Shown here: positions 1 through 6,109 of the stretch, piece by piece
Layout of the letters: every line of letters begins with the position of its first letter
Numbering within the stretch: position 1 is the first letter of the stretch
Assembly: GCA_030633015.1 (NCBI GenBank)
Contig: DAOVTR010000107.1
Span: forward strand, 1-6,109
Source: Bdellovibrionales bacterium
Lineage (GTDB): Bacteria; Bdellovibrionota; Bacteriovoracia; Bacteriovoracales; Bacteriovoracaceae
Direction: 5' to 3'
DNA: 6,109 bases
Position numbers and translations under genes: made by a program
Notes under the pieces: generated by a model
What the model saw: the letters and a program-made list of their open reading frames with translations, nothing else
Told to the model about the DNA's origin: nothing
Databases searched by the model: none

Positions 1-46
1 CATCAACATCCAAAAGTTTTAAATATTTTTTATCATTTTCATTCAT
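1..46 (-). CDS. Possible 5' end of a gene running off the left edge
   Basis: An ATG at 46 (minus strand) opens a frame that stays open to the window edge, giving 15 codons that read MNENDKKYLKLLDVD. It lies 78 bases downstream of the uvrA stop on the same strand. The acidic/lysine-rich, hydrophilic start looks like a normal cytoplasmic N-terminus, but 15 codons cannot identify a family. An AAGAA stretch about 8 bases upstream is only a weak ribosome site. A TTGAAA box (87-92) and an ATTAAT box (64-69), 17 bases apart on the minus strand, could give it its own promoter. The other ATG, at 42, hits a stop after seven codons. It could equally be a chance open stretch. Confidence 0.35.
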   Translation of the reverse strand, partial: MNENDKKYLKLLDVD

Positions 47-60
47 AATATATTTCTTAT

Positions 61-88
61 AAAATTAATCGGCTAAATAATTAATTTT
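61..88. repeat. A/T-only inverted repeat downstream of uvrA
   Basis: AAAATTAAT at 61-69 is perfectly complementary to ATTAATTTT at 80-88, with a 10-base loop. It sits 37 bases past the uvrA stop and could fold in the transcript, so it is the only terminator-like structure between uvrA and the left-edge frame. The stem has no G:C pair and no clean U-tract follows, so it is a poor intrinsic terminator. In DNA this AT-rich such a repeat may arise by chance. It also overlaps the possible promoter of the left-edge gene. Confidence 0.3.
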
Positions 89-124
89 TCAAGGAAATTT
101 AGAGAAATTGTATAAAAAATTACT

Positions 125-2998
125 CTACTTATTTAGTATTGTTTTTAAAAACTTTCCAGTATGTCCTAACTTTGACCTTGAAATGGTTTCAGGAGTGCCT
201 GATATCATAATTTCACCACCATTATTACCGCCCTCGGGCCCCATATCAATAATCCAATCAGCACACTTAATTACATCTAAATTATGCTCAATAACAAGCA
301 CCGTATTTCCACGATCAACAAGACGTTGAAGTACCTCAAGTAATTTTTTTATATCTTCAAAATGTAATCCCGTTGTCGGTTCATCTAAAATATAAAGTGT
401 TTTTCCAGTATTTCTTTTTGCCAATTCTCTTGATAATTTTACTCTCTGTGCCTCTCCTCCAGAAAGAGTCGTCGCTGCTTGCCCCAGTTTTATATAACCA
501 AGACCTACATCATGAAGTGTATTTAAAATTTTAACCACCTTAGGTTGATTCTCAAAAAGCTCAAGGGCCTGCACAACTGAAAGGTTTAAAACATCAGCAA
601 TTGAATGGTCTTTAAACTTAATATCTAATGTTGAATCATTAAATCGATTAGTTCGACATACGTCACAAGGAACCAACACATCTGCTAAAAAATGCATTTC
701 TACAGTAATATGACCATCTCCTCCACAATTTTCACACCTTCCACCTTTTACATTAAAAGAAAATCTTCCCTTTTTATATCCTCTAAGCTTCGCATCGGGA
801 GTCATGGCAAAAATATCACGAATTGGATCATATACTTTTGTATAAGTTGCAGGATTACTTCTTGGAGTCTTCCCAATAGGCTTTTGATCAATATTAATAA
901 CTTTATCAATTAAATTTAGTCCCTCAATTTTAACCACATCTCCTAAATCTAAACTACTCCCATTAATTTTTCGATCTAATGCTGGATACAAAATTTGATT
1001 AATTAGAGATGATTTTCCTGCTCCAGAGACACCTGTGATACAACAAAAAACTCCAAGGGGAATCTTGACATTAATATTTTTTAAATTATTTTCTTTTGCC
1101 CCTACAACATTTAAAGAATTTACCTTTTCAAAACTAACAACTCTTCTTGTTTGAGGAACATCAATCCTCTTTTTACCTGATAGATAATTTCCAGTTAAAG
1201 AATTTTTATCTTTTTTTAACTGTAATGGTGTTCCGGCAGAAACGATTTGACCTCCTAATCGTCCTGCTCCAGGACCTATATCGAAGACCCAGTCTGCATT
1301 TTCAATTGTCTCTTGATCGTGTTCCACAACAATTAAAGTATTTCCAATATCGCGAAGCCTATAAAGAGTTTTTAAAAGTTTTATATTATCTCTTTGATGC
1401 AGCCCAATCGATGGCTCATCTAATATATAGAGAACACCTGTCAGCTCTGATCCAATTTGAGAAGCAAGCCTAATCCTTTGAGCTTCTCCTCCAGATAGAG
1501 TTGGACCTTGACGGTCAAGGGAAAGGTAACCAAGTCCTACGTTAAATAAAAACTCAAGCCTATTTATTATTTCTTTTAATAATTCTTTTGAAATAAGCTT
1601 TTGATTGCCATGAAGTTTTAATCCCTTTAGAAACTTAATAGCATCTTCTACATTCAACTGAGTCAAATCAATAATAGACTTACCTGTTACTTTAACTGCT
1701 AACACTTCAGATTTAAGTCGTTTTCCAGAACAATCTAAGCATGGCCTTGTTGAAGTAAATCTTGAAACAGAAGTATTCTTTCCATCGAGTTTAGCTTTTG
1801 TAAATCTACGCATTAAATTATTAATCACTCCATCATATGAGTGTTGCCAAGATCCTTCAGAACGAATTGCTTTCCATAAAACCTTAAGCTCGACACCTTC
1901 TGCTCCCTTGCCGTATAAAATTAAATTAATATCTTTTTTACTTAACTTATTCCAAGGTATATCTAAATTAATTTTAAATTTTTTAACTAAAGCATTTACA
2001 ATATCCATTCCCCAAGAATGATCTTTTTCACCATTAAAATAATGGGCCCAAGGGATTAAAGCTCCCTGGCGAATTGTAAGCTTAGGATCTGAAATTATTT
2101 TCTTAGGATCAATTGAAATAACACTTCCAATTCCATTACATGTTGGACACATTCCTTGTGGAGAATTAAAAGAAAACAGAGGTGGATTTAATTCAGGAAA
2201 AGCATGGCCACAACAGGATCTACTTTCACTCATTTTAATATCTTCTCTACCAATAATATGAATTATTATTTGGCCGTGTCCTCTTTTTACTGCCATCTCA
2301 ACAGAATCAGTAAGTCGTTTTATAAAACTATCACCTTTTTTTATTTGCAATCTATCTATAATGACTTCAATATTATGTTTTTTATGTCTTGCAAGTTTTT
2401 GAACATCATCTATCTCTCTTAAAACTCCATCAACTCTTACCCTCGTAAAGCCATCTGTTTTAAAACTTAATATTAAATCCTTATGCTCTCCTTTTCTATT
2501 TTCAACAATTGGTGCCATTAAAATAAACTTGGTACCTTCTGGAATTTGTAGAATCTGTTGAACCATAGAGTTTGCATCACCTCTTCCTACTTCCTTTCCA
2601 CAATGATGACAAAACTGAACTCCTACTCTTGCGTATAATACTCTTAAATAATCATAAATTTCAGTAATAGTTCCAACTGTTGATCGAGGATTTTTACTAG
2701 ACGCTTTTTGCTCTATAGAAATTGATGGAGAGAGCCCTCTAATTGTATCAAACTTTGGTTTTTCCATTTGTCCTAAGAACTGTCGTGCATAGGAAGACAG
2801 TGATTCAACATATCTTCTTTGCCCCTCGGCAAATATTGTATCAAACGCAAGGGAAGATTTCCCCGAACCTGACACTCCAGTAAATACGACTAATTTCTTT
2901 TTAGGAATTTTAATTTCAATATTTTTTAAATTATGCTCTCTAGCACCTTTAACGTGAATATGGTCAAGTTCAATTATATTTTTTTTTTTTGAATTCAT
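125..2998 (-). CDS. uvrA: Excinuclease ABC subunit A (UvrA), complete, 957 aa
   Basis: UvrA is the dimeric DNA-damage sensor of nucleotide excision repair; it scans DNA and loads UvrB at lesions. Both ABC ATPase modules are intact. The first has a Walker A (GVSGSGKSSL, residues 41-50), a signature LSGGEAQR (501-508) and a Walker B ILDEPS (525-530). The second has GVSGAGKSSL (656-665), LSGGEAQR (845-852) and ILDEPT (870-875). The UvrB/DNA-binding insertion follows the first Walker A. Cysteine pairs lie at 130/133, 284/287 and 420/423, and the C-terminal zinc finger is canonical (C755, C758, C778, C781). At the first finger the usual CxxC is replaced by adjacent C262-C263. Length is close to the 940 aa of E. 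coli UvrA. The ATG start gives the expected short N-terminal extension and has only a weak GGGA ribosome site 7 bases upstream. It is divergent from the gene at 3225. Codons 3-7 contain an A12 tract. Confidence 0.98.
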   Translation of the reverse strand: MNSKKKNIIELDHIHVKGAREHNLKNIEIKIPKKKLVVFTGVSGSGKSSLAFDTIFAEGQRRYVESLSSYARQFLGQMEKPKFDTIRGLSPSISIEQKASSKNPRSTVGTITEIYDYLRVLYARVGVQFCHHCGKEVGRGDANSMVQQILQIPEGTKFILMAPIVENRKGEHKDLILSFKTDGFTRVRVDGVLREIDDVQKLARHKKHNIEVIIDRLQIKKGDSFIKRLTDSVEMAVKRGHGQIIIHIIGREDIKMSESRSCCGHAFPELNPPLFSFNSPQGMCPTCNGIGSVISIDPKKIISDPKLTIRQGALIPWAHYFNGEKDHSWGMDIVNALVKKFKINLDIPWNKLSKKDINLILYGKGAEGVELKVLWKAIRSEGSWQHSYDGVINNLMRRFTKAKLDGKNTSVSRFTSTRPCLDCSGKRLKSEVLAVKVTGKSIIDLTQLNVEDAIKFLKGLKLHGNQKLISKELLKEIINRLEFLFNVGLGYLSLDRQGPTLSGGEAQRIRLASQIGSELTGVLYILDEPSIGLHQRDNIKLLKTLYRLRDIGNTLIVVEHDQETIENADWVFDIGPGAGRLGGQIVSAGTPLQLKKDKNSLTGNYLSGKKRIDVPQTRRVVSFEKVNSLNVVGAKENNLKNINVKIPLGVFCCITGVSGAGKSSLINQILYPALDRKINGSSLDLGDVVKIEGLNLIDKVINIDQKPIGKTPRSNPATYTKVYDPIRDIFAMTPDAKLRGYKKGRFSFNVKGGRCENCGGDGHITVEMHFLADVLVPCDVCRTNRFNDSTLDIKFKDHSIADVLNLSVVQALELFENQPKVVKILNTLHDVGLGYIKLGQAATTLSGGEAQRVKLSRELAKRNTGKTLYILDEPTTGLHFEDIKKLLEVLQRLVDRGNTVLVIEHNLDVIKCADWIIDMGPEGGNNGGEIMISGTPETISRSKLGHTGKFLKTILNK
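2979..2990 (-). repeat. A12 homopolymer tract in codons 3-7 of uvrA
   Basis: Twelve consecutive T on the plus strand are A12 in the uvrA coding strand, starting 8 bases into the gene (ATG AAT TC then A12), and encode Lys-Lys-Lys within the first seven residues. Deletion of one A would give a 7-codon peptide ending at TAA. Insertion of one A would give a 9-codon peptide ending at TGA. No in-frame ATG follows before the conserved ATPase core. The run is directly visible; any role in slippage is inference. Confidence 0.9.
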
Positions 2999-3029
2999 TA
3001 CTATTTCCCACTAAAATTAATGCAAATAT

Positions 3030-3058
3030 CTTATAGTTTGAACCAGCAATCTAATCAA
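3030..3058 (-). promoter_or_regulatory. Candidate sigma70-type promoter for uvrA
   Basis: On the minus strand, TTGATT (3053-3058) and TATAAG (3030-3035) are separated by exactly 17 bases. They match the TTGACA and TATAAT consensus at 4 and 5 of 6 positions. Transcription would begin near 3022-3024, giving a leader of about 25 bases before the uvrA ATG, which contains the weak GGGA ribosome site. No operator overlaps these boxes clearly. Assignment rests on consensus matching in AT-rich DNA, so it is moderate at best. Confidence 0.45.
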
Positions 3059-3183
3059 TTCAATTTATTAAGTGATCATATTCTTTACAATATAATTTCT
3101 TTTCTACATATAAACACAAAAAGACCATCTTATGCCACTTAACCTACTGAAATGATAAGCAGAATATGGCATCAATCTTGTAG

Positions 3184-3191
3184 TATATAAA
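3184..3191 (+). promoter_or_regulatory. Possible -10 element for the gene at 3225
   Basis: TATATAAA lies 33 bases ahead of the ATG at 3225 and would place the transcript start near 3197. No good -35 box lies 16-18 bases upstream, so either the promoter is weak or activator-dependent, or the match is a by-product of AT richness. It is the best -10-like sequence in this part of the intergenic region. Confidence 0.25.
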
Positions 3192-3214
3192 GCATCTAAC
3201 ATTAAGATAAGTTT

Positions 3215-3221
3215 GGGAGAG
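3215..3221 (+). promoter_or_regulatory. Ribosome binding site that sets the start at 3225
   Basis: GGGAGAG is a strong Shine-Dalgarno sequence, 5 bases (counted from GGAG) before ATG 3225. A TTG four codons upstream (3213) is in frame, but it overlaps this purine tract and would have no ribosome site of its own. The ATG is therefore preferred, and it also gives a typical signal peptide. Confidence 0.75.
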
Positions 3222-3224
3222 AGC

Positions 3225-3980
3225 ATGAATTTTATTACAAATAAATTTGGACTATTAATTATAATAATAATTAGTCTTACATTTAATGTGTTGGCCGGAG
3301 AACTAAGTGATAAACCCAATAATTATAGAAGTCCCGCGATTTCTGATGATTGGCAAGAAATAAACAGAGAAATTGCTGCCATACATGAAAATAAACTCCA
3401 AAAAAATATTGTTGAAGAAACTAAAAATGAAGAAAGTAATTTAGAAGACGCCATAACTATAATATGTAAACAAGAAGACGAGATTGCAAAGCTTAATAAA
3501 AAAATTGATGACCTAATAGAAAAGACTAAAGATGCAACTGACTATCTTACAGAATATGAATTATATGATAAACTTTTAGACTCTATCAATGAAGCTAATA
3601 ATTCAGGAAAACTTACAAATAACTACACTTCTTTAATGTCATCTTACATGACGAGAATACCATATAGCTTTGCTTCCAACTCTGCTTCTTCTTTAATTCC
3701 ATATAATAGTTTTAATTTAAGTTCTAACAATACTCAAACTTCTGACCCATATAATATATTGGCCAACCAATTTAAGATAAACGGTCTATCATCATCTTTT
3801 GCAAATTATCATTATAATAATTATCCAAATAGTTCTGATGGTATTTATTCATACTATAGTGAACCCATTATGCAACAACAATCTGTTACTACAAATCTTG
3901 TAAATTATGATCCTATAATTCATTCCAATCAAATAATTCCACAACGCAACAATATAGAATTTTATAATTTCAAAAGATAA
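3225..3980 (+). CDS. Exported coiled-coil, Asn/Ser/Tyr-rich protein of unknown function, 251 aa
   Basis: I do not recognise a family. Residues 1-24 form a signal peptide: a short polar start with one Lys, a Leu/Ile-rich core (10-20) containing six consecutive Ile, and a likely signal peptidase I site after V-L-A24. There is no lipobox. Residues about 45-125 are charged and helical, with heptad-like spacing of Leu/Ile around 72-105, suggesting a coiled coil. From about 126 to 251 composition changes to Asn, Ser, Tyr, Pro and Gln with few charges, typical of a disordered or surface-exposed tail. The single Cys is C81. The Ile run comes from an AT-rich ATA/ATT codon stretch. The gene is divergent from uvrA and converges tail to tail on the minus-strand cluster, so it is probably its own transcription unit. 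The signal peptide, strong ribosome site and full-length frame make it a real gene. Periplasmic or secreted location is inferred. Confidence 0.8.
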   Translation: MNFITNKFGLLIIIIISLTFNVLAGELSDKPNNYRSPAISDDWQEINREIAAIHENKLQKNIVEETKNEESNLEDAITIICKQEDEIAKLNKKIDDLIEKTKDATDYLTEYELYDKLLDSINEANNSGKLTNNYTSLMSSYMTRIPYSFASNSASSLIPYNSFNLSSNNTQTSDPYNILANQFKINGLSSSFANYHYNNYPNSSDGIYSYYSEPIMQQQSVTTNLVNYDPIIHSNQIIPQRNNIEFYNFKR

Positions 3981-3989
3981 TTAGAGGTG

Positions 3990-4703
3990 TTATTGCAATA
4001 GAGTTGGATGGACGTTCAACTCACTAAAACGAATTTCATATCTCGCATTTTTTAAAGTTTCATAGTCTTCATATTTATTTGAAAATTCTTTTATAAAAAA
4101 ATTCCTAATAAAATTCTCTGTCTCTTTTTTGCCAATTTCAGTAATAAGACTAATGTTTTTTTTAGCTTTTTCTTTTAAATTATCAGTAAGTTGATTAATT
4201 ATCTCTCTTTCCAACTTTTTTTCATCAATAAAAAAACTATTATTTTTTATAATATTCATTAATGAAATATTAGGTGCAGGTAGATTCGTTTTTATTGGCG
4301 GTGCCATAACCAAAAGTAAATTATCTTTTTTTCTGTACTTAAAATTCCATTCACCTTTAAGGTCTAGATAATAAGTGTATACAACTGGTAATGTAATCTG
4401 AACTGATGCTTCACCTATTTTAATATTAAAATATTTTCTAATCTCTTCTTTTTTAAAGATTTCAGTTTGTTTTAATGTTGCAAATTGCAAATGATTTGAA
4501 CCCGCCATTTCTGATGCAGAACTAATGAATATATCCTTAATTTCTCCACTGGTAATCAAAGATGAAATATTGCCTATTCCAATTAAAGGTCGCTTTAAAA
4601 AAGAACTTACACTCTCGTACAATGATTGAGATTTATAAAAACCAAACACTCCTAAAAGTATCAACAATACTAACAATATTAATTTAAAATAAAACTTTAT
4701 CAC
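3990..4703 (-). CDS. Single-pass membrane-anchored protein, DUF4230-like, 237 aa
   Basis: Residues 7-23 are a strongly hydrophobic segment after a short Lys-containing N-terminus, best read as an uncleaved inner-membrane anchor with the rest in the periplasm. The remainder alternates beta-rich (about 70-140) and Lys/Glu-rich helical parts (160-210). The order resembles DUF4230 proteins: an N-terminal anchor, a Thr/Gln-rich strand, a Y-x-x-D-L segment (111-115), a hydrophobic strand running into a proline-rich turn (A-P-P near 134-136, L-P-A-P 141-144), then a long charged helix. I recognise this by pattern, not by alignment, and the family's function is unknown. The start is GTG at 4703; an in-frame stop two codons upstream excludes a longer form, and the next in-frame ATG would lose the anchor. 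The GTGA overlap with the gene upstream (4 bases) points to translational coupling. Its stop is 9 bases from that of the convergent gene at 3225. Confidence 0.8.
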   Translation of the reverse strand: MIKFYFKLILLVLLILLGVFGFYKSQSLYESVSSFLKRPLIGIGNISSLITSGEIKDIFISSASEMAGSNHLQFATLKQTEIFKKEEIRKYFNIKIGEASVQITLPVVYTYYLDLKGEWNFKYRKKDNLLLVMAPPIKTNLPAPNISLMNIIKNNSFFIDEKKLEREIINQLTDNLKEKAKKNISLITEIGKKETENFIRNFFIKEFSNKYEDYETLKNARYEIRFSELNVHPTLLQ

Positions 4704-5266
4704 TTCTTAGCTTTCTTTCGATGTTTCTTTTTAGACTTCTTTTTAGTCGTTTTTGTTTGTCTATCTCCCAAGATATCAGCAATATCGACTAATTTATCTT
4801 CTTCAGCTTTAGATTTTTCTTTTTGAGATTTTTCATTTTTAGGATCAATACTTTCAAGTTCTAACTCCAGTCCTCCCTCATAGTTTTCAATCTCAACGAC
4901 TTTTTGAATAATAGTATTTGTATCTTCATCAAATGACTTATTATTATCGCTACCAGCCTCAGGTATTTCCTCTTCATCAATTTTAGGCTTAATCTCTGAC
5001 TTACCAGGACTTGTTAGTTTAAAAGAACTTTCATTAACAAGAATATCCGGTGCTTCTGTTACTGGATTGAAGGTCTGCTTTTCTTCATTTAAAAAATATC
5101 TCTCAACCAGAACTTTTTCATCGAGAGAAAACCAAAAACCATTTGCTTGACAGATCTCATCAGCATCAACCAATTTTCCTTGATTTATTAACTCCTCAAT
5201 CTCCTCACTTCCAAGAGGACCTAGAATTTCAAAATTTCTCGTTCTTGCAAGCCATTTGAGTGACAT
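4700..5266 (-). CDS. GYF_2-like (DUF4339-type) domain protein with Lys-rich tail, 188 aa
   Basis: Residues about 4-60 match the GYF_2 pattern: W5, G16-P17, an acidic helix (20-27), G30-K-L, D36-E-I and W45 followed by L48. GYF-type domains usually bind proline-rich peptides, and in bacteria the GYF_2 version often sits at the end of membrane or scaffold proteins. The middle (about 65-165) is acidic and low in complexity, probably disordered. The last 20 residues are almost all Lys/Arg, which could bind nucleic acid or acidic lipid. There is no signal peptide or membrane segment, so it is predicted cytoplasmic. AAAAGGAT at 5278-5285 is the likely ribosome site, at a longish spacing of 11 bases. 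It follows the barrel-protein gene by 21 bases and overlaps the next gene by 4 bases, so it is probably part of one operon. Its binding partner is unknown. Confidence 0.85.
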   Translation of the reverse strand: MSLKWLARTRNFEILGPLGSEEIEELINQGKLVDADEICQANGFWFSLDEKVLVERYFLNEEKQTFNPVTEAPDILVNESSFKLTSPGKSEIKPKIDEEEIPEAGSDNNKSFDEDTNTIIQKVVEIENYEGGLELELESIDPKNEKSQKEKSKAEEDKLVDIADILGDRQTKTTKKKSKKKHRKKAKK

Positions 5267-5287
5267 AACTAACGCTTATCCTTTTAA

Positions 5288-5872
5288 CTATTTAAAATAG
5301 TATTTTACACCAGTTTCAATATTAAAAAAAGAGATGGGATCATTAACCACATAAGAGTTGACTGCTATAAAACCTTCCCAAGTACTTAAGAAAGGTATTT
5401 TTAATGCAATTCCCCAAACAACTCCCCAATATTGTCCATCAATAAGAGACTCTCTTGGACCTACATCTTCCAATAAGTACTCTGCTTCTAAAAAATGAGT
5501 AACATATCCTAGAGAAAAATCAATATATCTTTCTTTTTTATATTTTGCAATTAATCCAATTAAGATATCAGTCATTTCTGTTTTATAAAGACCTTGAAAC
5601 TCAACTGGTCCAGTTTGCTCTAAAAACTCGTTTTTAAAAACTAAATATTTCAAAATAAGTTCAAAAGACCAACTTTTTAAATTAATACCAGCAATAAAGG
5701 TTGGATTGCTGGCTACACCTCCGTTATCAACGTCACTACTAGACATTATAAAACCAAAATCATAACTAACACCAACTGAATACTCTACTGCCAAAATTTT
5801 AAGAGGTAAAAAAAACATAACCACAATAAGCAGATAATTTAAATATTTAACCTTAAAATCAATTTTAAACAT
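5288..5872 (-). CDS. Predicted small outer-membrane beta-barrel protein, 194 aa
   Basis: A signal peptide covers residues 1-28 (Lys-rich start, hydrophobic 11-27, cleavage after I-L-A). The mature part consists of alternating hydrophobic/polar stretches rich in aromatic and Gly residues, about eight in all: near 29-43, 58-66, 67-79, 98-111, 116-131, 148-160, 165-175 and 182-193. Short loops separate them. It ends Y-Y-F-K, so an aromatic residue is one place from the terminus rather than last as in many BAM substrates. This supports a small eight-stranded barrel in the outer membrane, but I recognise no named family. The ATG lies 7 bases after the htpX stop, and its ribosome site AAGAAGG (5884-5890) lies within the last codons of htpX. 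Co-transcription with htpX and the two genes downstream is therefore likely. There is no sign of truncation. Confidence 0.8.
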   Translation of the reverse strand: MFKIDFKVKYLNYLLIVVMFFLPLKILAVEYSVGVSYDFGFIMSSSDVDNGGVASNPTFIAGINLKSWSFELILKYLVFKNEFLEQTGPVEFQGLYKTEMTDILIGLIAKYKKERYIDFSLGYVTHFLEAEYLLEDVGPRESLIDGQYWGVVWGIALKIPFLSTWEGFIAVNSYVVNDPISFFNIETGVKYYFK

Positions 5873-5879
5873 TCTATTT

Positions 5880-6109
5880 TTAGCCTTCTTGAAGTGCTTT
5901 AATTCTCTTATCGAGTAAGGGATGGGTAGACATTAGTTCTGAAAAATTTATCTTGCCTGAAATATTCATAACTGACATATTTTGCCTACCATACTGACGC
6001 TGATCTTCTGACGTAGCTTCGGCCATGGCCGGATAAGATCTTTTAAGTGACTCCAGGGCCTTAATCATCTTATACTTTCCAACAAATTCTCCACTCGATG
6101 CGTCTGCAC
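5880..6109 (-). CDS. htpX: HtpX-type membrane zinc metalloprotease, C-terminal part (5' end outside window)
   Basis: Only the last 75 codons are present; the frame is open to the right edge. It begins A-D-A-S-S, equivalent to the A-D-A-G-S of E. coli HtpX, which directly follows the third zinc-ligand Glu region of peptidase family M48; that Glu and the HExxH motif lie just outside. It continues with V-G-K-Y-K-M-I-K-A-L, matching the HtpX VGREKMIAAL segment, and ends with the diagnostic THPLLDKRIKALQEG. HtpX is an inner-membrane, heat-shock-associated protease that clears misfolded membrane proteins alongside FtsH. About 215 N-terminal residues, with the membrane segments, are missing here because of the window boundary, not because of damage. 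An ATG at 6068 is internal and not the start. It appears to lead the four-gene minus-strand cluster, or lie in its upstream part; the promoter is outside the window. Confidence 0.93.
   Translation of the reverse strand, partial: ADASSGEFVGKYKMIKALESLKRSYPAMAEATSEDQRQYGRQNMSVMNISGKINFSELMSTHPLLDKRIKALQEG

Noticed and set aside
1147..1473. Plus-strand open frame of 108 codons inside uvrA
   Set aside because: It is antisense to the conserved first ATPase module of uvrA, including the signature and Walker B region, and has no ribosome site or recognisable domain. It is a coding shadow.
3132..3172. ATGCCA/TGGCAT inverted repeat in the intergenic region
   Set aside because: Only 6 matching bases with a 29-base loop, and flanking bases do not pair. 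It is too weak for an operator or small RNA call.
3104..3319. Minus-strand open frame of 71 codons across the uvrA-divergent intergenic region
   Set aside because: It is antisense to the signal peptide of the gene at 3225, and its hydrophobic run is the mirror of the AT-rich Ile codons. No supporting start signal was seen.
3991..4000. Perfect 10-base palindrome TATTGCAATA at the end of the DUF4230-like gene
   Set aside because: It is within coding sequence next to the stop codon, occurs once, and is of a length expected by chance in AT-rich DNA.
4001..4022. GAGTTG/CAACTC hairpin (6 bp plus wobble pairs) near the convergent stops
   Set aside because: It lies within the last codons of the DUF4230-like gene. 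No T-run follows on either strand, and a 6-bp arm is expected by chance, so I did not call a terminator.
6066..6068. ATG at 6068 as the start of a small 62-aa gene
   Set aside because: The frame continues upstream to the window edge with clear HtpX residues (A-D-A-S-S and on), so this Met is internal to htpX.

Overview
The window is AT-rich, compact bacterial DNA with no rRNA, tRNA, CRISPR array or mobile element that I can see. The base composition, the GYF_2-type domain protein and the envelope-protein content fit an AT-rich Gram-negative such as a Bdellovibrionota/Bacteriovorax-like predator. This placement is an inference, not a demonstrated assignment. A signal-peptide barrel-like protein and HtpX indicate an outer membrane and a dedicated inner-membrane protease.

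Layout, left to right. At the left edge, on the minus strand, is what may be the first 15 codons of another gene (1-46). Next is uvrA, complete on the minus strand (125-2998), encoding the damage-recognition ATPase of nucleotide excision repair. A 226-base divergent intergenic region (2999-3224) holds a plausible sigma70-type promoter for uvrA and the leader of a plus-strand gene. That gene (3225-3980) encodes an exported, coiled-coil, Asn/Ser/Tyr-rich protein of unknown function. It converges, with only 9 bases between stop codons, on a four-gene minus-strand cluster that begins beyond the right edge: htpX (C-terminal part only, 5880-6109), a small predicted outer-membrane beta-barrel protein (5288-5872), a GYF_2-like domain protein with a lysine-rich tail (4700-5266), and a single-pass membrane-anchored DUF4230-like protein (3990-4703).

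The cluster genes are 7 and 21 bases apart, and the last pair overlaps by 4 bases (GTGA), so they are probably co-transcribed. The products map to inner membrane, outer membrane, cytoplasm and inner membrane/periplasm, so an envelope-related role is reasonable but unproven. The most concrete oddity is a run of 12 adenines in codons 3-7 of uvrA. Any one-base slip there would end translation within ten codons. I found no convincing new multi-gene system.
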